Assembly (NCBI GenBank): GCA_947095535.1
Contig: OX352773.1
Location: 37,407,398-37,471,397, forward strand
DNA length: 64,000 nt
From: Poecilobothrus nobilitatus
Lineage: Eukaryota; Arthropoda; Insecta; Diptera; Dolichopodidae
Direction of reading: 5' to 3'
Part shown: positions 1 through 10,982 of the stretch, in pieces
Layout of the letters: each line of letters starts with the position of its first letter
Numbering within the stretch: the first letter of the stretch is position 1
The notes under the pieces: generated by a model
Told to the model about the DNA's origin: nothing
The model's input: only the letters and a program-made list of their open reading frames with translations
Databases searched by the model: none
Made by a program: the position numbers and the translations under genes

Positions 1-660
1 GTTCAAATAGCTATGATATACCAGAAGAAAAAAAAAAACTAAGGAAAAACAAAAATGTAAAATGTCCATCCATAAATGAGAAGTTAATAAATAAAATAAA
101 GGGCGGAAGTAATTCAATTAACCGAAAATTGATTTTTTTTTTCCATTATATTTTTGTCTAGTTTATTATTTTTGTCTTTATTTTCTATAATAATATGATA
201 AGTTAAAAAATATAAAAAGATAAGCTCGTAGTATAAAAAAAAAGCATAACAGTAAGAATTATAAATATAATAAAATTTTTTCCATAAATTCTAGCAGATT
301 TAATATAAAAAAAAAAATCATTTCTGAGTTGTTTAAAAGTGCAAAGTATAATTTTTATTTTTTTTATATTTTCGCAATAATATTAAAATTTAATACTCAA
401 GGACAATGAAAACTTAAAAAAATTATTCCTGCGAGTTTTGAAAAAAACAAATTGATTTCCTGCATATTTAATCATGTTTATTGTATACATTAAAAGTTTT
501 TCAGTTTGATATAGACATTATTTTATTTAAATCTTTTTAAAATAAATAATAATTAAAACAAATAAATATTTGAATCAGCTAAAGAACAAAAGATTTTTTT
601 TATGTACTACATACTGAAGTACATTTTTTTCCTTTGATACTTATGTTGGAAGCATACAAT
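1..660. other. A/T-rich intergenic DNA, no gene seen
   Basis: Short poly-A and poly-T runs separated by A/T-rich sequence. No open frame with coding character, no RNA gene and no element ends were recognised. Confidence 0.6.
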
Positions 661-761
661 GTGAAAATATGCTCAAAATCGTTAAAAAAACGACTGAAAA
701 TGGTAGAGAAATTGTTTTAAAGGTTTGATAATTTCAAAATCCAATTCCAGACAATAAAATT
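661..761 (+). repeat. 100-bp direct repeat, copy 1
   Basis: This stretch is nearly identical to 891-990, with only scattered substitutions. Both copies contain the small palindrome TCGTTAAAAAAACGA and end near a CCAGACRATAAAATT block. The copies are in the same orientation about 130 bp apart. It could be a local duplication or two copies of a dispersed repeat; no coding frame is visible. Confidence 0.75.
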
Positions 762-890
762 TAATTATGACTTTCACATTTCGTTTTTATATTTAGAAAT
801 ATTGTCCTCTACACAAAAATTTCCTTTTTTGCTTAAAATTCCTATTTTCAAGGAAAATATTCAGTTTTTACTGAAGCAGCAAAAAATACA

Positions 891-990
891 TGAAAATATG
901 CTTAAAATCGTTAAAAAAACGACTGAAAATGGTAAAAAAATTGTTTTAAAGATTTGGTAATTTCAAAATCCATTTCCAGACGATAAAATT
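891..990 (+). repeat. 100-bp direct repeat, copy 2
   Basis: Second copy of the repeat at 661-761. It shares the TCGTTAAAAAAACGA palindrome and the same 3' block. The sequence between the copies (762-890) is unrelated to the unit. Confidence 0.75.
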
Positions 991-1743
991 AGGTCTATTC
1001 TAGGCATATTGTGTATCGGGCTCTATTTTTAGCTGTTTCCCCTTTACCCTTCTTAGTTTCCCCTATGTGTTATTTATTGACGACCTGTTTTGCATGATCA
1101 TGTTTCTCCAAGATCAAGTTATTGGGACGAGTTCCATTCCAGTACTTCCCTTGCTATGCTATGAAATACTTAAAATTATTATTATTTCTTTACACGATAA
1201 CCTATAAACTATAAAAAAAATTAATTAGCTTTTTATACGAAAAACAAAAACGATAACTCTGATTCTATATTATTTTATATTATAGTTTTTAAATAATAAA
1301 ACATAAGTTTTTTCTTCTAATAGAAAACTGGATTTTTTCCAGGAACTATTTTGGAACATTTAAGGAAACTAAATATGCTGATGGTGGTGATAATTTTGGG
1401 AAAATTTATGGTAAAGAAAAATTACTTTATAATATTTTGGAGTATAGCAAAATATGAAAACTCCATCTTAGGTATAACAAAAAGGAAGAAAAAAATCTAA
1501 AAATTAAATTAAAAATTTGATATACAGTGTTATTTTTAGACTCTATATAATGATTTAGTCCTATAGCATATGATTTTTCTTTTAATAAATCGGGCCATGT
1601 TTCTTATTATCATATTATAATTTTCTTATCAAGATTCTCTTTTTTTAAAGTATTAGAAAAATTTTTATTTATATATCTATATAGTAATACTAGCTATACT
1701 CTATATAGCAAAAAAAATAAAAATTCCAAATAACTAATCGTAT
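991..1743. other. Intergenic DNA with a more complex patch
   Basis: Positions 990-1170 have a noticeably more balanced base composition than the surroundings, which suggests an old insertion or other remnant. I could not assign it to a family in any frame. The rest is A/T-rich filler up to the mariner insertion. Confidence 0.4.
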
Positions 1744-1746
1744 ATA

Positions 1747-3045
1747 AAGGGTGTTCAAAATTGAGGTATCATTTTGATTTTGCCGCCATTTTTTTTCTAC
1801 CTGAAATTTTTATACGAGGTTTCTTTAGGTATATTCTAAATACATTCCCGTTAGTTAATATGGAACGTTACACGAAGGAACAACGTGTTTTTGTTATTAC
1901 AACATTTTTTGAAAATGGTAAAAGTTTTCAAGATGTAATTAGGAAATTTCGAACAAAATTTGGTAGAGAAAATACTCCAACAAATCGTGCCATCAAGCTG
2001 ATGGTTGATAAATTTCTAGAAACTGGATCTGTTCTTGATAACAGAGGCAACATTTATCGACGTAGTGGCCGTTCAACCGAGAATGTAGCAGCTGTGAGCA
2101 GAAGTGTTGAAGAAGATCCAAAAACTTCCATTCGTCATCGTTCGCAGCAATTAAACATCAAACCATCCACATTATTCAACATTTTGCATCGTGATCTCTA
2201 TTTAAAGGCTTATAAGATCCAGCTGACGCAAGAATTAAAACCAACTGACCATGCATTACGTCGGCAATTCGTTTCTTGGGCAATTGAAAAACACGAAGAA
2301 AATGAGAATTTTTTTTAACAAAATAATCTTCAGCGACGAAGCTCATTTCCAGCTCAATGGCTACGTCAATAAACAGAATTGCCGCATTTTGGTGTGAAGA
2401 GAATCCAAGGGTTATCTTACAGCAACCAGTATATCCACAAAAAGTTACGGTTTGGTGTGGTTTGTGGTAAGGAGGAATCATCGGACCATATTTTTTTGAA
2501 AATGCAAATGGAAATGCGATTACGGTCAATGGAAATCGCTACAGGGAGATGATCCGAGGCTTTTTGTGGCGGGAAATTGATGATTTGGACATAGAGAATA
2601 TGTGGTTTTAACAGGACGGTGCCACTTGCCACACAGCAAGAGAAACATGGATCTTTTGAAGGAAAAGTTCGAAGATCGCATTATTTCTTGTAGAGGAGGA
2701 GTGATGTGGCCACCAAGATCGTGCGATTTGACACCGTTGAATTTTTTTTTGTGAGGTTTTGTGAAATCGAAAGTGTACAGCAATAATCCCACAACAATTT
2801 AAGAGCTTAAAAACAACATTATCGAGCAGATTTCAACCATTGAGAACAGTTTATTGAACAACGTGATTCAGAATTTTGGTAAAAGATTGGAAGCCTGCCG
2901 AAGTAGTAGAGGGGGCCACTTGGCCGACATAATTTTTCATTATTAACCGGAACCTATTTGTAATAAATTAAAATAAAAATATATTTAATATTTCAAAAAA
3001 AAAGTCTTTTTTTATTAAAATGATACCTCAATTTTGAACACCCTT
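1747..3045 (+). mobile_element. Degenerate mariner-type (DD41D-like) DNA transposon
   Basis: A complete element of 1299 bp bounded by perfect 29-bp terminal inverted repeats: 1747-1775 (starting AAGGGTGTTCAAAATTGAGG) and 3017-3045. It is flanked by the TA dinucleotides 1745-1746 and 3046-3047, the target duplication typical of the IS630/Tc1/mariner superfamily. The interior holds one broken transposase gene on the plus strand. Perfect terminal repeats together with a badly mutated gene suggest an inactive copy whose ends could in principle still be recognised if an active relative exists. Confidence 0.92.
1860..2946 (+). pseudogene. Broken mariner-type transposase
   Basis: The intact N-terminal part (1860-2315, starting MERYTKEQR) is a 152-residue helix-turn-helix region with the block SVEEDPKTSIRHRSQQL and the LTQELKPTDHALRRQF linker typical of insect mariner-like transposases. 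A one-base gain in the T run at about 2311-2318 ends this frame. The catalytic part continues in other frames: first Asp at 2335-2337 (FSDEAHF), second Asp at 2615-2617 (QDGATCHTAR), then WPPRSCDLTPL and a tail ending GGHLADIIFHY before the stop at 2944-2946. There are at least three frameshifts (near 2315, 2390 and 2650) and stops at 2468-2470 and 2609-2611. The third catalytic position reads Asn (AAT, 2740-2742) where the family has Asp. The coding start is the ATG at 1860; upstream in-frame codons read from the terminal repeat. Confidence 0.9.
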
Positions 3046-3048
3046 TAT

Positions 3049-3455
3049 TAGTTAGTCTTTTGGAAATTCAAAATTTAATAGCTTTCTATTTTTTTATTCA
3101 ATTTTTATGCCCATATTTGAGCAAAATATGTTTTTTTTTTGTTGGTCTTCATATTTAATAAAATCTTGTGATATATTAAAATAAATTTAATTTTTGTCTT
3201 TTGTCAATTCAGAAAGTCAAATATTCCGATTTAAATTTTTATAAACAGCTCGAAGATATGCTTTTTTAAAAATTCTTGATAAATATCATTTTTTAAAGGA
3301 CAAAAATTTAGAAAAAATAGTAAAAATATAACTAAATACACTAGAAATAAAAGTACAATTTATTATTGGTTCAATAAAAACTAAATTATGATTTTATATA
3401 AATTGAAATTTATATCACTTTTATTATAGGTAAAGTGTTTAATAAATGACACTTT
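3049..3455. other. A/T-rich intergenic DNA
   Basis: Between the mariner element and the SINE. No gene or element end was recognised. The last nine bases (3447-3455, TGACACTTT) are the left target duplication of the neighbouring SINE. Confidence 0.5.
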
Positions 3456-3630
3456 TTTTTTTATGCATTTCTCTGCCACATAATTACACAGCCTTTCCTG
3501 TTCAGGCGTGACTGTAAATGTCGTAAGGGGGAATAACTATTACAACATTTGTGGGATTCGAACACACACTCCCTCGGTGTTTACAGCGTATTTTATACGC
3601 TCTTACCCACTAGGCCACCAAGGCCCCAAC
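3456..3630 (-). mobile_element. tRNA-derived SINE, family 2 (full copy)
   Basis: Read on the minus strand it starts with a tRNA-like head: an A-box-like TAGTGGGTAAGAG and a B-box-like GTTCGAATCCCAC. A body of about 90 bp not related to tRNA follows, including AAAGGCTGTGTAATT and GTGGCAGAGAAATGCATAA, then a short poly(A). The 9-bp direct repeat TGACACTTT flanks it exactly (3447-3455 and 3631-3639), as expected for LINE-driven insertion. The same head and body recur at 41048-41253 and, decayed, at 37003-37140 and 61262-61432. Confidence 0.88.
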
Positions 3631-3639
3631 TGACACTTT

Positions 3640-5025
3640 GTTGTTGAATTCAAAAAAAAAAATTTTAATTATAAATAAATAAATTTGTATTGTTGGTTTT
3701 TTAAAATGATCTTTATTCATATTTGCTTTTGGATCGTGATCAAACAATTTTTATTTTATTATTTGAGGTTTTTTTTTTAATTTGACGTTATTAACTTTTA
3801 TGATCATACTTATCTATGTATTCGTATTACAAGGTAAAACTTTTATGTAATCAATTTATTCCAAAACGTCTTATAATTGATTTTATTAACTGGGGTAATA
3901 ACCCCAGTTTAAAAAATAATAATAAATTTTTTTTTCATAGTTTTTTCGAAATAAATTTTCAAAGTTTTAAAAAAAAAGTTAAAGAATATTAGAACAAAAT
4001 TTAAAAAAAAAAAAAAATTACAACAAAAAAAAAATTTTTTTAAAAGAAAAAAAAAATTTTAAAAGAAAAACAATTTTCTTTCGGTTAAATTAAGATCCAA
4101 AAACCAACAGCTATCAACAAACAAAAAATTAAGACACCATAAATTATTCCTCCTTATTTTATATTAAGGATAATAGGTAACAAAACAAGGATAAATTTAT
4201 TTTTGATATTGTTTAGAAAAGATTTACAGGTTCATAGGTACAAAATATTGAAGGCATAGAAAATTTTTCATTTTATTATTTTATTTTCTTTCTCTTTTAC
4301 TCTCATCTGTAATGGTCTTTTTGTTTAAAAAAAAAAAAAAACTAAAAAATCGTCCTTTATCCTTGTTACTATTCTCTCTCTCTTTTTCTCTCTCTCTCTT
4401 TCTCGTGTTTTTTTTGTTTCCTTTTAAAAAAGACTTGGTCTTTTTATATTTATATATAATGATAATTTAACAATAGGAATGCATAAACTATATAAGTCTA
4501 TAGACATTTTTACAAAAAAGGTAAATATTACTAAAAGAAAAAGAAAAGAAAAAAAATGTAAAAAAAAAGAAAAACCAGCAAATGGTGAATTTTGAATTGA
4601 AAATTGATTTAAATATGAAGACAAAATAAAAAGGTCGTAAATTTTTTCAAGTCAACAACTTGTTGATGAATAAATTCAAAAAAAAAATAAAATAAAAGAA
4701 GGACATTATTTTCAAATTAGATTTAAAAAGTTTTATTTGTGTAAATTATATTTGCTTATGTGAATAAAATAAGTGATTTTCTTCCCATTAAATCGATACA
4801 TGTTTTTTTTTTTATTTTCATTTCTACGAAAAAAAAAATTGAATTTTCCGAAAAAATTTTAAAAGACATTCCATCCCATAATTAATCAAAATAAATTTAT
4901 TTAAATTTTTTTTTTAGTTTTGCAAATCAACAAAAATTGTTAAATGATAGGCATTTTTTTTTTGTTTTTGTTTTTGTCAATATTGAAAAATCTCAGACAA
5001 ATCAATGAATCATTTAAGAGATTTT
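3640..5025. other. A/T-rich intergenic DNA with (CT)n tract
   Basis: Homopolymer-rich DNA. A pyrimidine microsatellite made of TCTCTC blocks lies at about 4373-4406. No coding frame or known element was recognised; the open minus frame near 4424-4624 encodes only Phe/Leu/Ser-rich translation of A-rich DNA. Confidence 0.55.
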
Positions 5026-5036
5026 AAATAAATTAT

Positions 5037-5462
5037 CTCCAGGCAATGGTGTAGTTGTTAAGACACCGGCCTTTCATACGAAAGGTCTCGGGTTCAAACT
5101 CCGGCTGGATCATATAAATTAATAAAAAATAATACAGATTTTTCTTATAATATATAATTAGTAGAGTAAAAATTAAATTAAAAATAAGTATATATGTCAT
5201 ATAAATTATAATAAAATATCATATTGTAATAGCTATATATATAATAAAATAATAATAAACCATAATTCTTGTATAAGATAATAGATGGCGTACAAATAAT
5301 AGAAACGTCTAAGTCTTGTACAATAGCTACAGCCAAGTAATCAACGGCTTAGTGAAATTAATGATTCACGAAACTGAAGCTTAGTCAAATATGAATAATA
5401 AATGACTTAGTGAATGCCCTATACTCCTCATTGGAGTGGCAAGGAAAAAACAAAAAAAAAAT
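5037..5462 (+). mobile_element. tRNA-derived SINE, family 1 (full copy)
   Basis: The head at 5037-5110 resembles a tRNA with an A-box region TGGTGTAGTTGTTAAGACAC and a B-box GGTTCAAACTCC, but the anticodon stem-loop is irregular, so it is not called a functional tRNA. A body of about 330 bp follows, with the family marks AAGATAATAGATGGCG, CAACGGCTTAGTGAA and GAAACTGAAGCTTAGT, ending in an A-rich tail. The 11-bp repeat AAATAAATTAT flanks it precisely (5026-5036 and 5463-5473). Relatives lie at 19792, 26194, 41544 and, as a fragment, 16138. Confidence 0.88.
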
Positions 5463-5473
5463 AAATAAATTAT

Positions 5474-6659
5474 TTTAATAAAATCGATTAATTTGATAAA
5501 ATAAATAAATAAAATCGATTTGAGTGAATAAAAAAAACAAAACAGAATGTAAAAGCAAAACTTTTTAAAAGTTCATATTTTCCAAAAAACAATATAAAAA
5601 GATTGAAATTATGACTTGCACCAAAATTTGTAATCTTTCTTAAAATTTTAATTATAAGAATAATTGTGAAAAATCAAAAGACACTTTCTTCAATTTTAAG
5701 GCAATTACATAGAGAAAAATGATTAACATTTTATATTTGATATATAATGGTGGAGCTGTAATTTTTACGATTTTCAATTTTTATGATCCATAATATTTCT
5801 TACACAGGGTGAGGGTACAAAAAATGTAAGAATATTCTGAAGTAACTTATGCTTCTTCTCTCAAAATCCTCTCAAAACGTTCTATCTAAAAGCATTGCGA
5901 AGGTATGAAGTAAGTAAAAACTTATAAAATTTTGTTTTAACATAACTGTAAATCTAAATATCAGCTAATTTAAACAAAACTATCATTTATAAAGCTGAAT
6001 GTTCTGAGGCTTGGTGTTTTTAAATTGAAAAAATGTTAAGCAGAACCTGGGATATACTAAATATAAAAATAGGCTTTTTCAAAATATAAGGGATTGTAGC
6101 TACATAAAAAAGTTATTAAGAATAAATTTCATCCATGTCATGTGATTTTTATGAAAATAATTATAATATTATTAGCGATCTAGATAAATATTAGTATCTA
6201 TCATTAAAAATCTAAAAATGATTAGTGAATAAAAACATATACATATGTACATACTACGAAACTTAATAAAATTCTAAAATAATAAGTTATTTGATAGAAA
6301 TTAAATATTTCATTACGGGTATGGTCAACTTGTACTTACTTTTACCTTACCTATTTATAATGTGTGTATGTACATTTTTTTTTCTACATTTCTTAATATG
6401 TAATAACTAATAGCTTACTATCACTAGGTTTAGTTTATGGGGGCAGGAATTGAAGGGAAATATGCTGTTAAAATATTTTATAATAATAAACTGTTTAAAT
6501 ATTTTATTAGAACGTGACATGAATTTTTTATTTTTTTTATTTTTGTGTTAGACTATCTTAATTTTAATTAATAAAAATGTAATTTTTATTTTTTTTTCCT
6601 AAAATACAAGTTAAGCATTGATAATCTCTGCAATCTTTCATATCTGATATAAGATATAA
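5474..6659. other. A/T-rich intergenic DNA
   Basis: No gene seen. A mariner-like end motif (ACAGGGTGAGGGTACAAAA) occurs at about 5804, but no matching inverted partner was found. The remainder is unremarkable A/T-rich sequence. Confidence 0.45.
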
Positions 6660-7080
6660 CTAAGGGGTTGGCCACGATAAATTCCAAATACAAAATACCA
6701 AATATAAAATCCCAAATACAATATCCCAAATACAATATCCCAAAATTCAAAATCCCTAAATTCCAAATACCAAAATCCCAAACCACTTTCGTTATCATAA
6801 AGCTAAACAAATTACTGCGACCCTGATTTAACCAACTCTAAAATCATTCTTAATTTTTTTTATATACATTTTAACCTTTAAGGCAAGGCCTTTAGAGTAG
6901 TGAGGGCTGCCGCCCAAACCCCCGCTAAACATATTATTGGAACTCTGATTTTGTATCCAACTATAAAATCCCTCCTAATTCAGAATCTGGCTTATTCATC
7001 TATATATACATATTCTGGAGAAAGCAGCAATCCTAGTTTTGAATCCAACTCTATAAACTCCCTCCTAATTTGAATCTGGC

Positions 7081-7112
<32 letters not shown>

Positions 7113-7250
7113 TCTGGAAAAAGCGGTAATTCTAGTTTTGAATCCAATTCTAAATTCAAAACCAACTATAATATCCAAACTACTTTGGGATTTTGGAATT
7201 TGGAATTTTTTTTTTTTGGGATTTTGGCATTTGGAATTTTCTTTTTTTTT
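6660..7250. repeat. Degenerate tandem array with flanking CCAAATAC-type minisatellite
   Basis: Positions 6680-6785 hold short-period repeats of the type CCAAATACAATATC. Positions 6800-7180 hold about three and a half copies of a roughly 110-125-bp unit. Its recurring parts are CTCTGATTTTG/CTAGTTTTGAATCCAA, AAACTCCCTCCTAATT and CATATTCTGGARAAAGC. At 7185-7245 the minisatellite returns in opposite orientation (TTTGGGATTTTGGAATTTGG). The hydrophobic open frame on the minus strand (6586-6810) is an artefact of the repeat. A diverged related patch is near 21125-21200. Confidence 0.65.
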
Positions 7251-9828
7251 TGGTTCCGTGGCGCTCCCTAACTAAGTGCAAAGCTTTAAAGTATTGCTTA
7301 AGTTATTAATGTCAGTGATTATCCTTAAAAGAAATCAGAGAAAAAGAAATGACAAAATAAATTGAAATTTTGGTATAAGTAATATGTAGTACAGTAGGGT
7401 AGTAGCTTAAAAATAATTAAGTGTATTCTTAAAATACTATGATGATGGTATATTATTAAGTATATTAGTGTATTAAGTATATTATAAAGTATATTAGTAT
7501 AATGAGTTTTTTTTTTTTTGATATTAACGTTTAATATTAACTAATTTTTTCTAAAGATACATAATATGTACATGTCTAAATGTTTCAATTGAATAACAAA
7601 AATTAATCAATAGGAAACAATCTAATCATAATGAAAAAAACATGCTGGACGATTAATTAAGAGGCTATATAAAATGTATTCAATAAACTACTTATAAACA
7701 AATTCAGTTATACGAAGTTTTATGATTTTAAAATAAAAATGTTTTGACAATCGCATTAAAAGTGCACCTTCTTTTTTTTCTCCACAATGTGTTTATTGTT
7801 GGAAATGCTATTAGAAGGATATCATTATCTACACCATAATATATCCCTTAACAGTTTATCATTTGTAAACGGTAAATTAAATAATTGCTGGAAATTAAAA
7901 TCATTTGCAGATAACATATACATACATAATATATTATATACATAATATGTACATGTTTTTCATATTAATTTAAAATAAAACTGTGTGTTATATTATACTT
8001 GTATGTATTTAATTTGCTATAGTATTATTTGACCGTATTTTGACAAATTGCTTAAATTATCATTTGATTGTATTTATACGACGCTGCCAATAAAGGCCAG
8101 AAACGCAAATGAACTGACGCCATGAGAACTGCTTCTGAAATTATTTTATTTTTCAACGTAACAACGTCAGCTAACGTCATGACAAAAATTAAAATAACGC
8201 CAAAAATAACGTAGGTATATGATTTTGAGAAGTATCAGGAATCCAAATTACAAAATTGTAAAGTTAGAAAATCCCCAAAATCATATTCCAGAATTACATA
8301 AACTCAAAATTAAAAACTTTCAATGTCTTATTATAAAAATGCTATGTCTGTCAATGTCTTATCTAAATGCTTTGTCAGTACAATTATAAGTGTGACTACA
8401 AAAAATCGTAAGTTTTTTTAATTGCTTTAAATACAATTATTGTAATAAATTGTTGTATTATTTGATTAGTATTAAGGTAAAGCTCAAAAATTAGTTTATT
8501 TTCAAAACAAAATGCAATAAATTAAAGATCAGCATTCAGCAGTTGTATTTTTTTTTTCAAATTTATCAATCAAAATATCTGTAAGAGGGTTTTAGTAGTT
8601 GTTTATTGTTTTGTTCTTAAAACAAAATGTAAAAAACTTAAAAGTATTTACATAATTATAATATGTACACGATTTTTCTTTCGTAACAGACCAACTGATA
8701 CCTAATTATAAAATGAAATATTAACGAACAAAGAACTCAATTTTGTACAAATGTCAAACTTCGATTTTCTTAGATCGATAAAAATTATGCCAGCTTGCTT
8801 ATTTATATTTTCTATATTTCAAAAAAGATGCCGCAAAAATCTCTAAATAAAATATAAGTAACTTTATGAAGAATACTGAGTTTATTGTTATTTGTTACTA
8901 TTGTTAACATGTAACAACTACTTTCTTTTTTTTCAGTCTGAACTATTTTGTTTCTTTTTAAAAATGTTGAAAATAAATATGTATGTAGGTATAACTGAAA
9001 TGAATCAAATCTGCTGACTCGCTGAGAATGCTCTGGCAGTGCTCGGACTTCAGATTTAATTTATGAAAATGCCTGTACGCGTACTTATTTGGATATTTTT
9101 CCTACTTTGGTTTGGAAATTGAAATGAAAAATATGCCACACTTACAAGTATTAACAATTATTAACACAGTGCATGTGTTAATTTTTTTTTTGATTTGTTT
9201 TCTTTTTTTTTGAACCGTTTTAAAATTAAAGTTAAAATTTGTTTGTTTAATTTAATTATCTTCATAAAATAATTTTTTTTTTCTATTTACAGTCTTTTGC
9301 GCCATCTTTATTTAAGTAGAAGATAAAAATGTTGAAGTTGCAATAAATTTATTTGAAATCAGCTGGTATAATAATTTTTGTTGATTGAAGTTTGACATGA
9401 TAGCAATTCATTTTTAAACTTTATAAAGTTGCTAAAAAAAAATAAAACAAGTATATTGTACTTACATACAATTTTTAAATAACTCAAGAAAGATTTTTAA
9501 AGAGCTCAGTAATTTATCTTATATGTAGTACATATTATATATATATAAATGTATACGTATTTTACATAACGATTCACGAAAAATGCTAGTAAGTTAAAAG
9601 AATTACATTTTTGATCTTTTTGTATTACTTTTGTCTATTATATTGTATTATGTATAGGTATATAATGTGAAATAAATATGTATGTACCTAATCAACAGTT
9701 TTCAAAATTTAAACTCTTCATTTAATATTTTTAGACTACATTTTATATTTAATTTCTAAATTATGTAATTGTATTTTTGAACTACAGACTACACACATCC
9801 AACAATATCTAATCAGCTATTCAGGTAG
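7251..9828. other. A/T-rich intergenic DNA, no gene seen
   Basis: No coding frame, RNA gene or complete element was recognised. Slightly less A/T-biased patches at 8080-8220 and 9010-9100 could be very old insertions or regulatory DNA; nothing further can be said from sequence alone. Confidence 0.45.
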
Positions 9829-9830
9829 TA

Positions 9831-10495
9831 GAGTAGAACACGTGTAAGTGCAACACGGATATGCGCAAAACTTTGGTTAATTGAAAATATGTTTTTGTCC
9901 GGTGTCCCATTTGTTATATTTCATATAAATTTAATTGGTTAAGTGAAATTCACTTAAGTTCATATTTCCTTTAAGTACAAAAAAGCTCCAATCACCAAAA
10001 TTAATTTATAAGGAATTTTACTTAAGGGCACTTATTTTTTACACAACTTAAAATATACCTATTGTCGCAAATTACAAATAATATTTAGCTAAGTGCTAAC
10101 ACTGTATTGTCAAAATGTTACTTAAGGGTCAAATGTGAAAAACCATTTTGAAATTAGCAAGTTTGTATGTATGTATGTAAGTACATATTTCGTTCAATTC
10201 AAATCGTTTTGTTCTGTTTTATATTCTGTCTAATGTTTTATTTTATTTCCTACTAAGTACATAATTATTATGCATTTAGCTACAGTATATGCTACAAACT
10301 ACTATACAATGATAAATTTACAAATTAAAGTTGTAAATTAATTGTTAACCTTTATTTAACAGCAAATTTGTGCATCTAACTGCAAATTCATGAGCTTAAA
10401 TGTAACAGCAAATTTGTGCATTTATGCAATTGAAAATTACTTGTAAGTGCTAAAATTAAAATTTCCCACAGAGTGCAGTTATCCGTGTTCTACTG
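9831..10495. mobile_element. Candidate pogo/Tigger-like non-autonomous element
   Basis: The right end, read inward, is CAGTAGAACACGGATAACTG, close in style to pogo/Tigger terminal repeats. The left end at 9831 reads GAGTAGAACACG and then AAGTGCA, an imperfect inverted match. TA dinucleotides flank both ends (9829-9830 and 10496-10497). The 665-bp interior has no transposase frame but has repeated motifs (CTTAAGGG, CAAATTTGTGCAT), as in internally deleted elements. The left terminal repeat is poorly preserved, so family assignment is tentative. Confidence 0.5.
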
Positions 10496-10589
10496 TAAAT
10501 GTATAAAATCTACAAAATGTATGTATGTATGTATTTAAAAAATAATACAATTAATATGTAAGTACCTACTATAGGATAAATGCTATTGG

Positions 10590-10982
10590 CCCTGTTTACA
10601 CTTGTTAACATTTCTGTATGGAATGATGTATTCATTCTTGCATTTAAAATGTGCTGCAAAACTCTCGCGTTTAGATTAAGTTGTATTTCCCGTTTATATT
10701 AAGTTGTATTTTTATATGTGTGTATTAATATTATAACTTATTTTTTTGACCTGATAAAATTTTTTATTGTTGCTTTACATGCATTGGTGACTTGCAACAG
10801 CTAAAGCACTAAAGCAGCTAAATTTTGGTTAACAAAAATGAATAAAGGTTTTCGGAATTGTACGCATTTTCTTCGTTTTTTTTTTGTTTTTAAATTTTTT
10901 TTTTTGGGAGAAGCGAGAAAGTGGGAAAGAAAAAGAAAAAGTTGCAACTGAATAAATGCAGCCAGTGTAAACTAGCGGACTG
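10590..10982. mobile_element. Candidate non-autonomous DNA element (hAT-like ends)
   Basis: The left end reads GGCCCTGTTTACACTTGTTA and the right end, inverted, GTCCGCTAGTTTACACTGGC, sharing the block GTTTACACT and a following CATT. The interior is non-coding and includes a purine-rich stretch near 10910-10945. No clear target duplication was found, so the boundaries and the hAT comparison are weak. Confidence 0.3.

Noticed and set aside
5037..5110. Functional tRNA gene
   Set aside because: The A- and B-box-like sequences are good, but acceptor and anticodon stems do not form properly, and a SINE body with tail and target duplications follows.
5804..5822. Mariner-like end motif ACAGGGTGAGGGTACAAAA
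   Set aside because: No inverted partner was found within reach, so no element can be defined.
6586..6810. Repeat-like peptide with GIWNLGILNFGILYLG pattern
   Set aside because: Produced by the ATTTGGNATT-type minisatellite, not by a gene.
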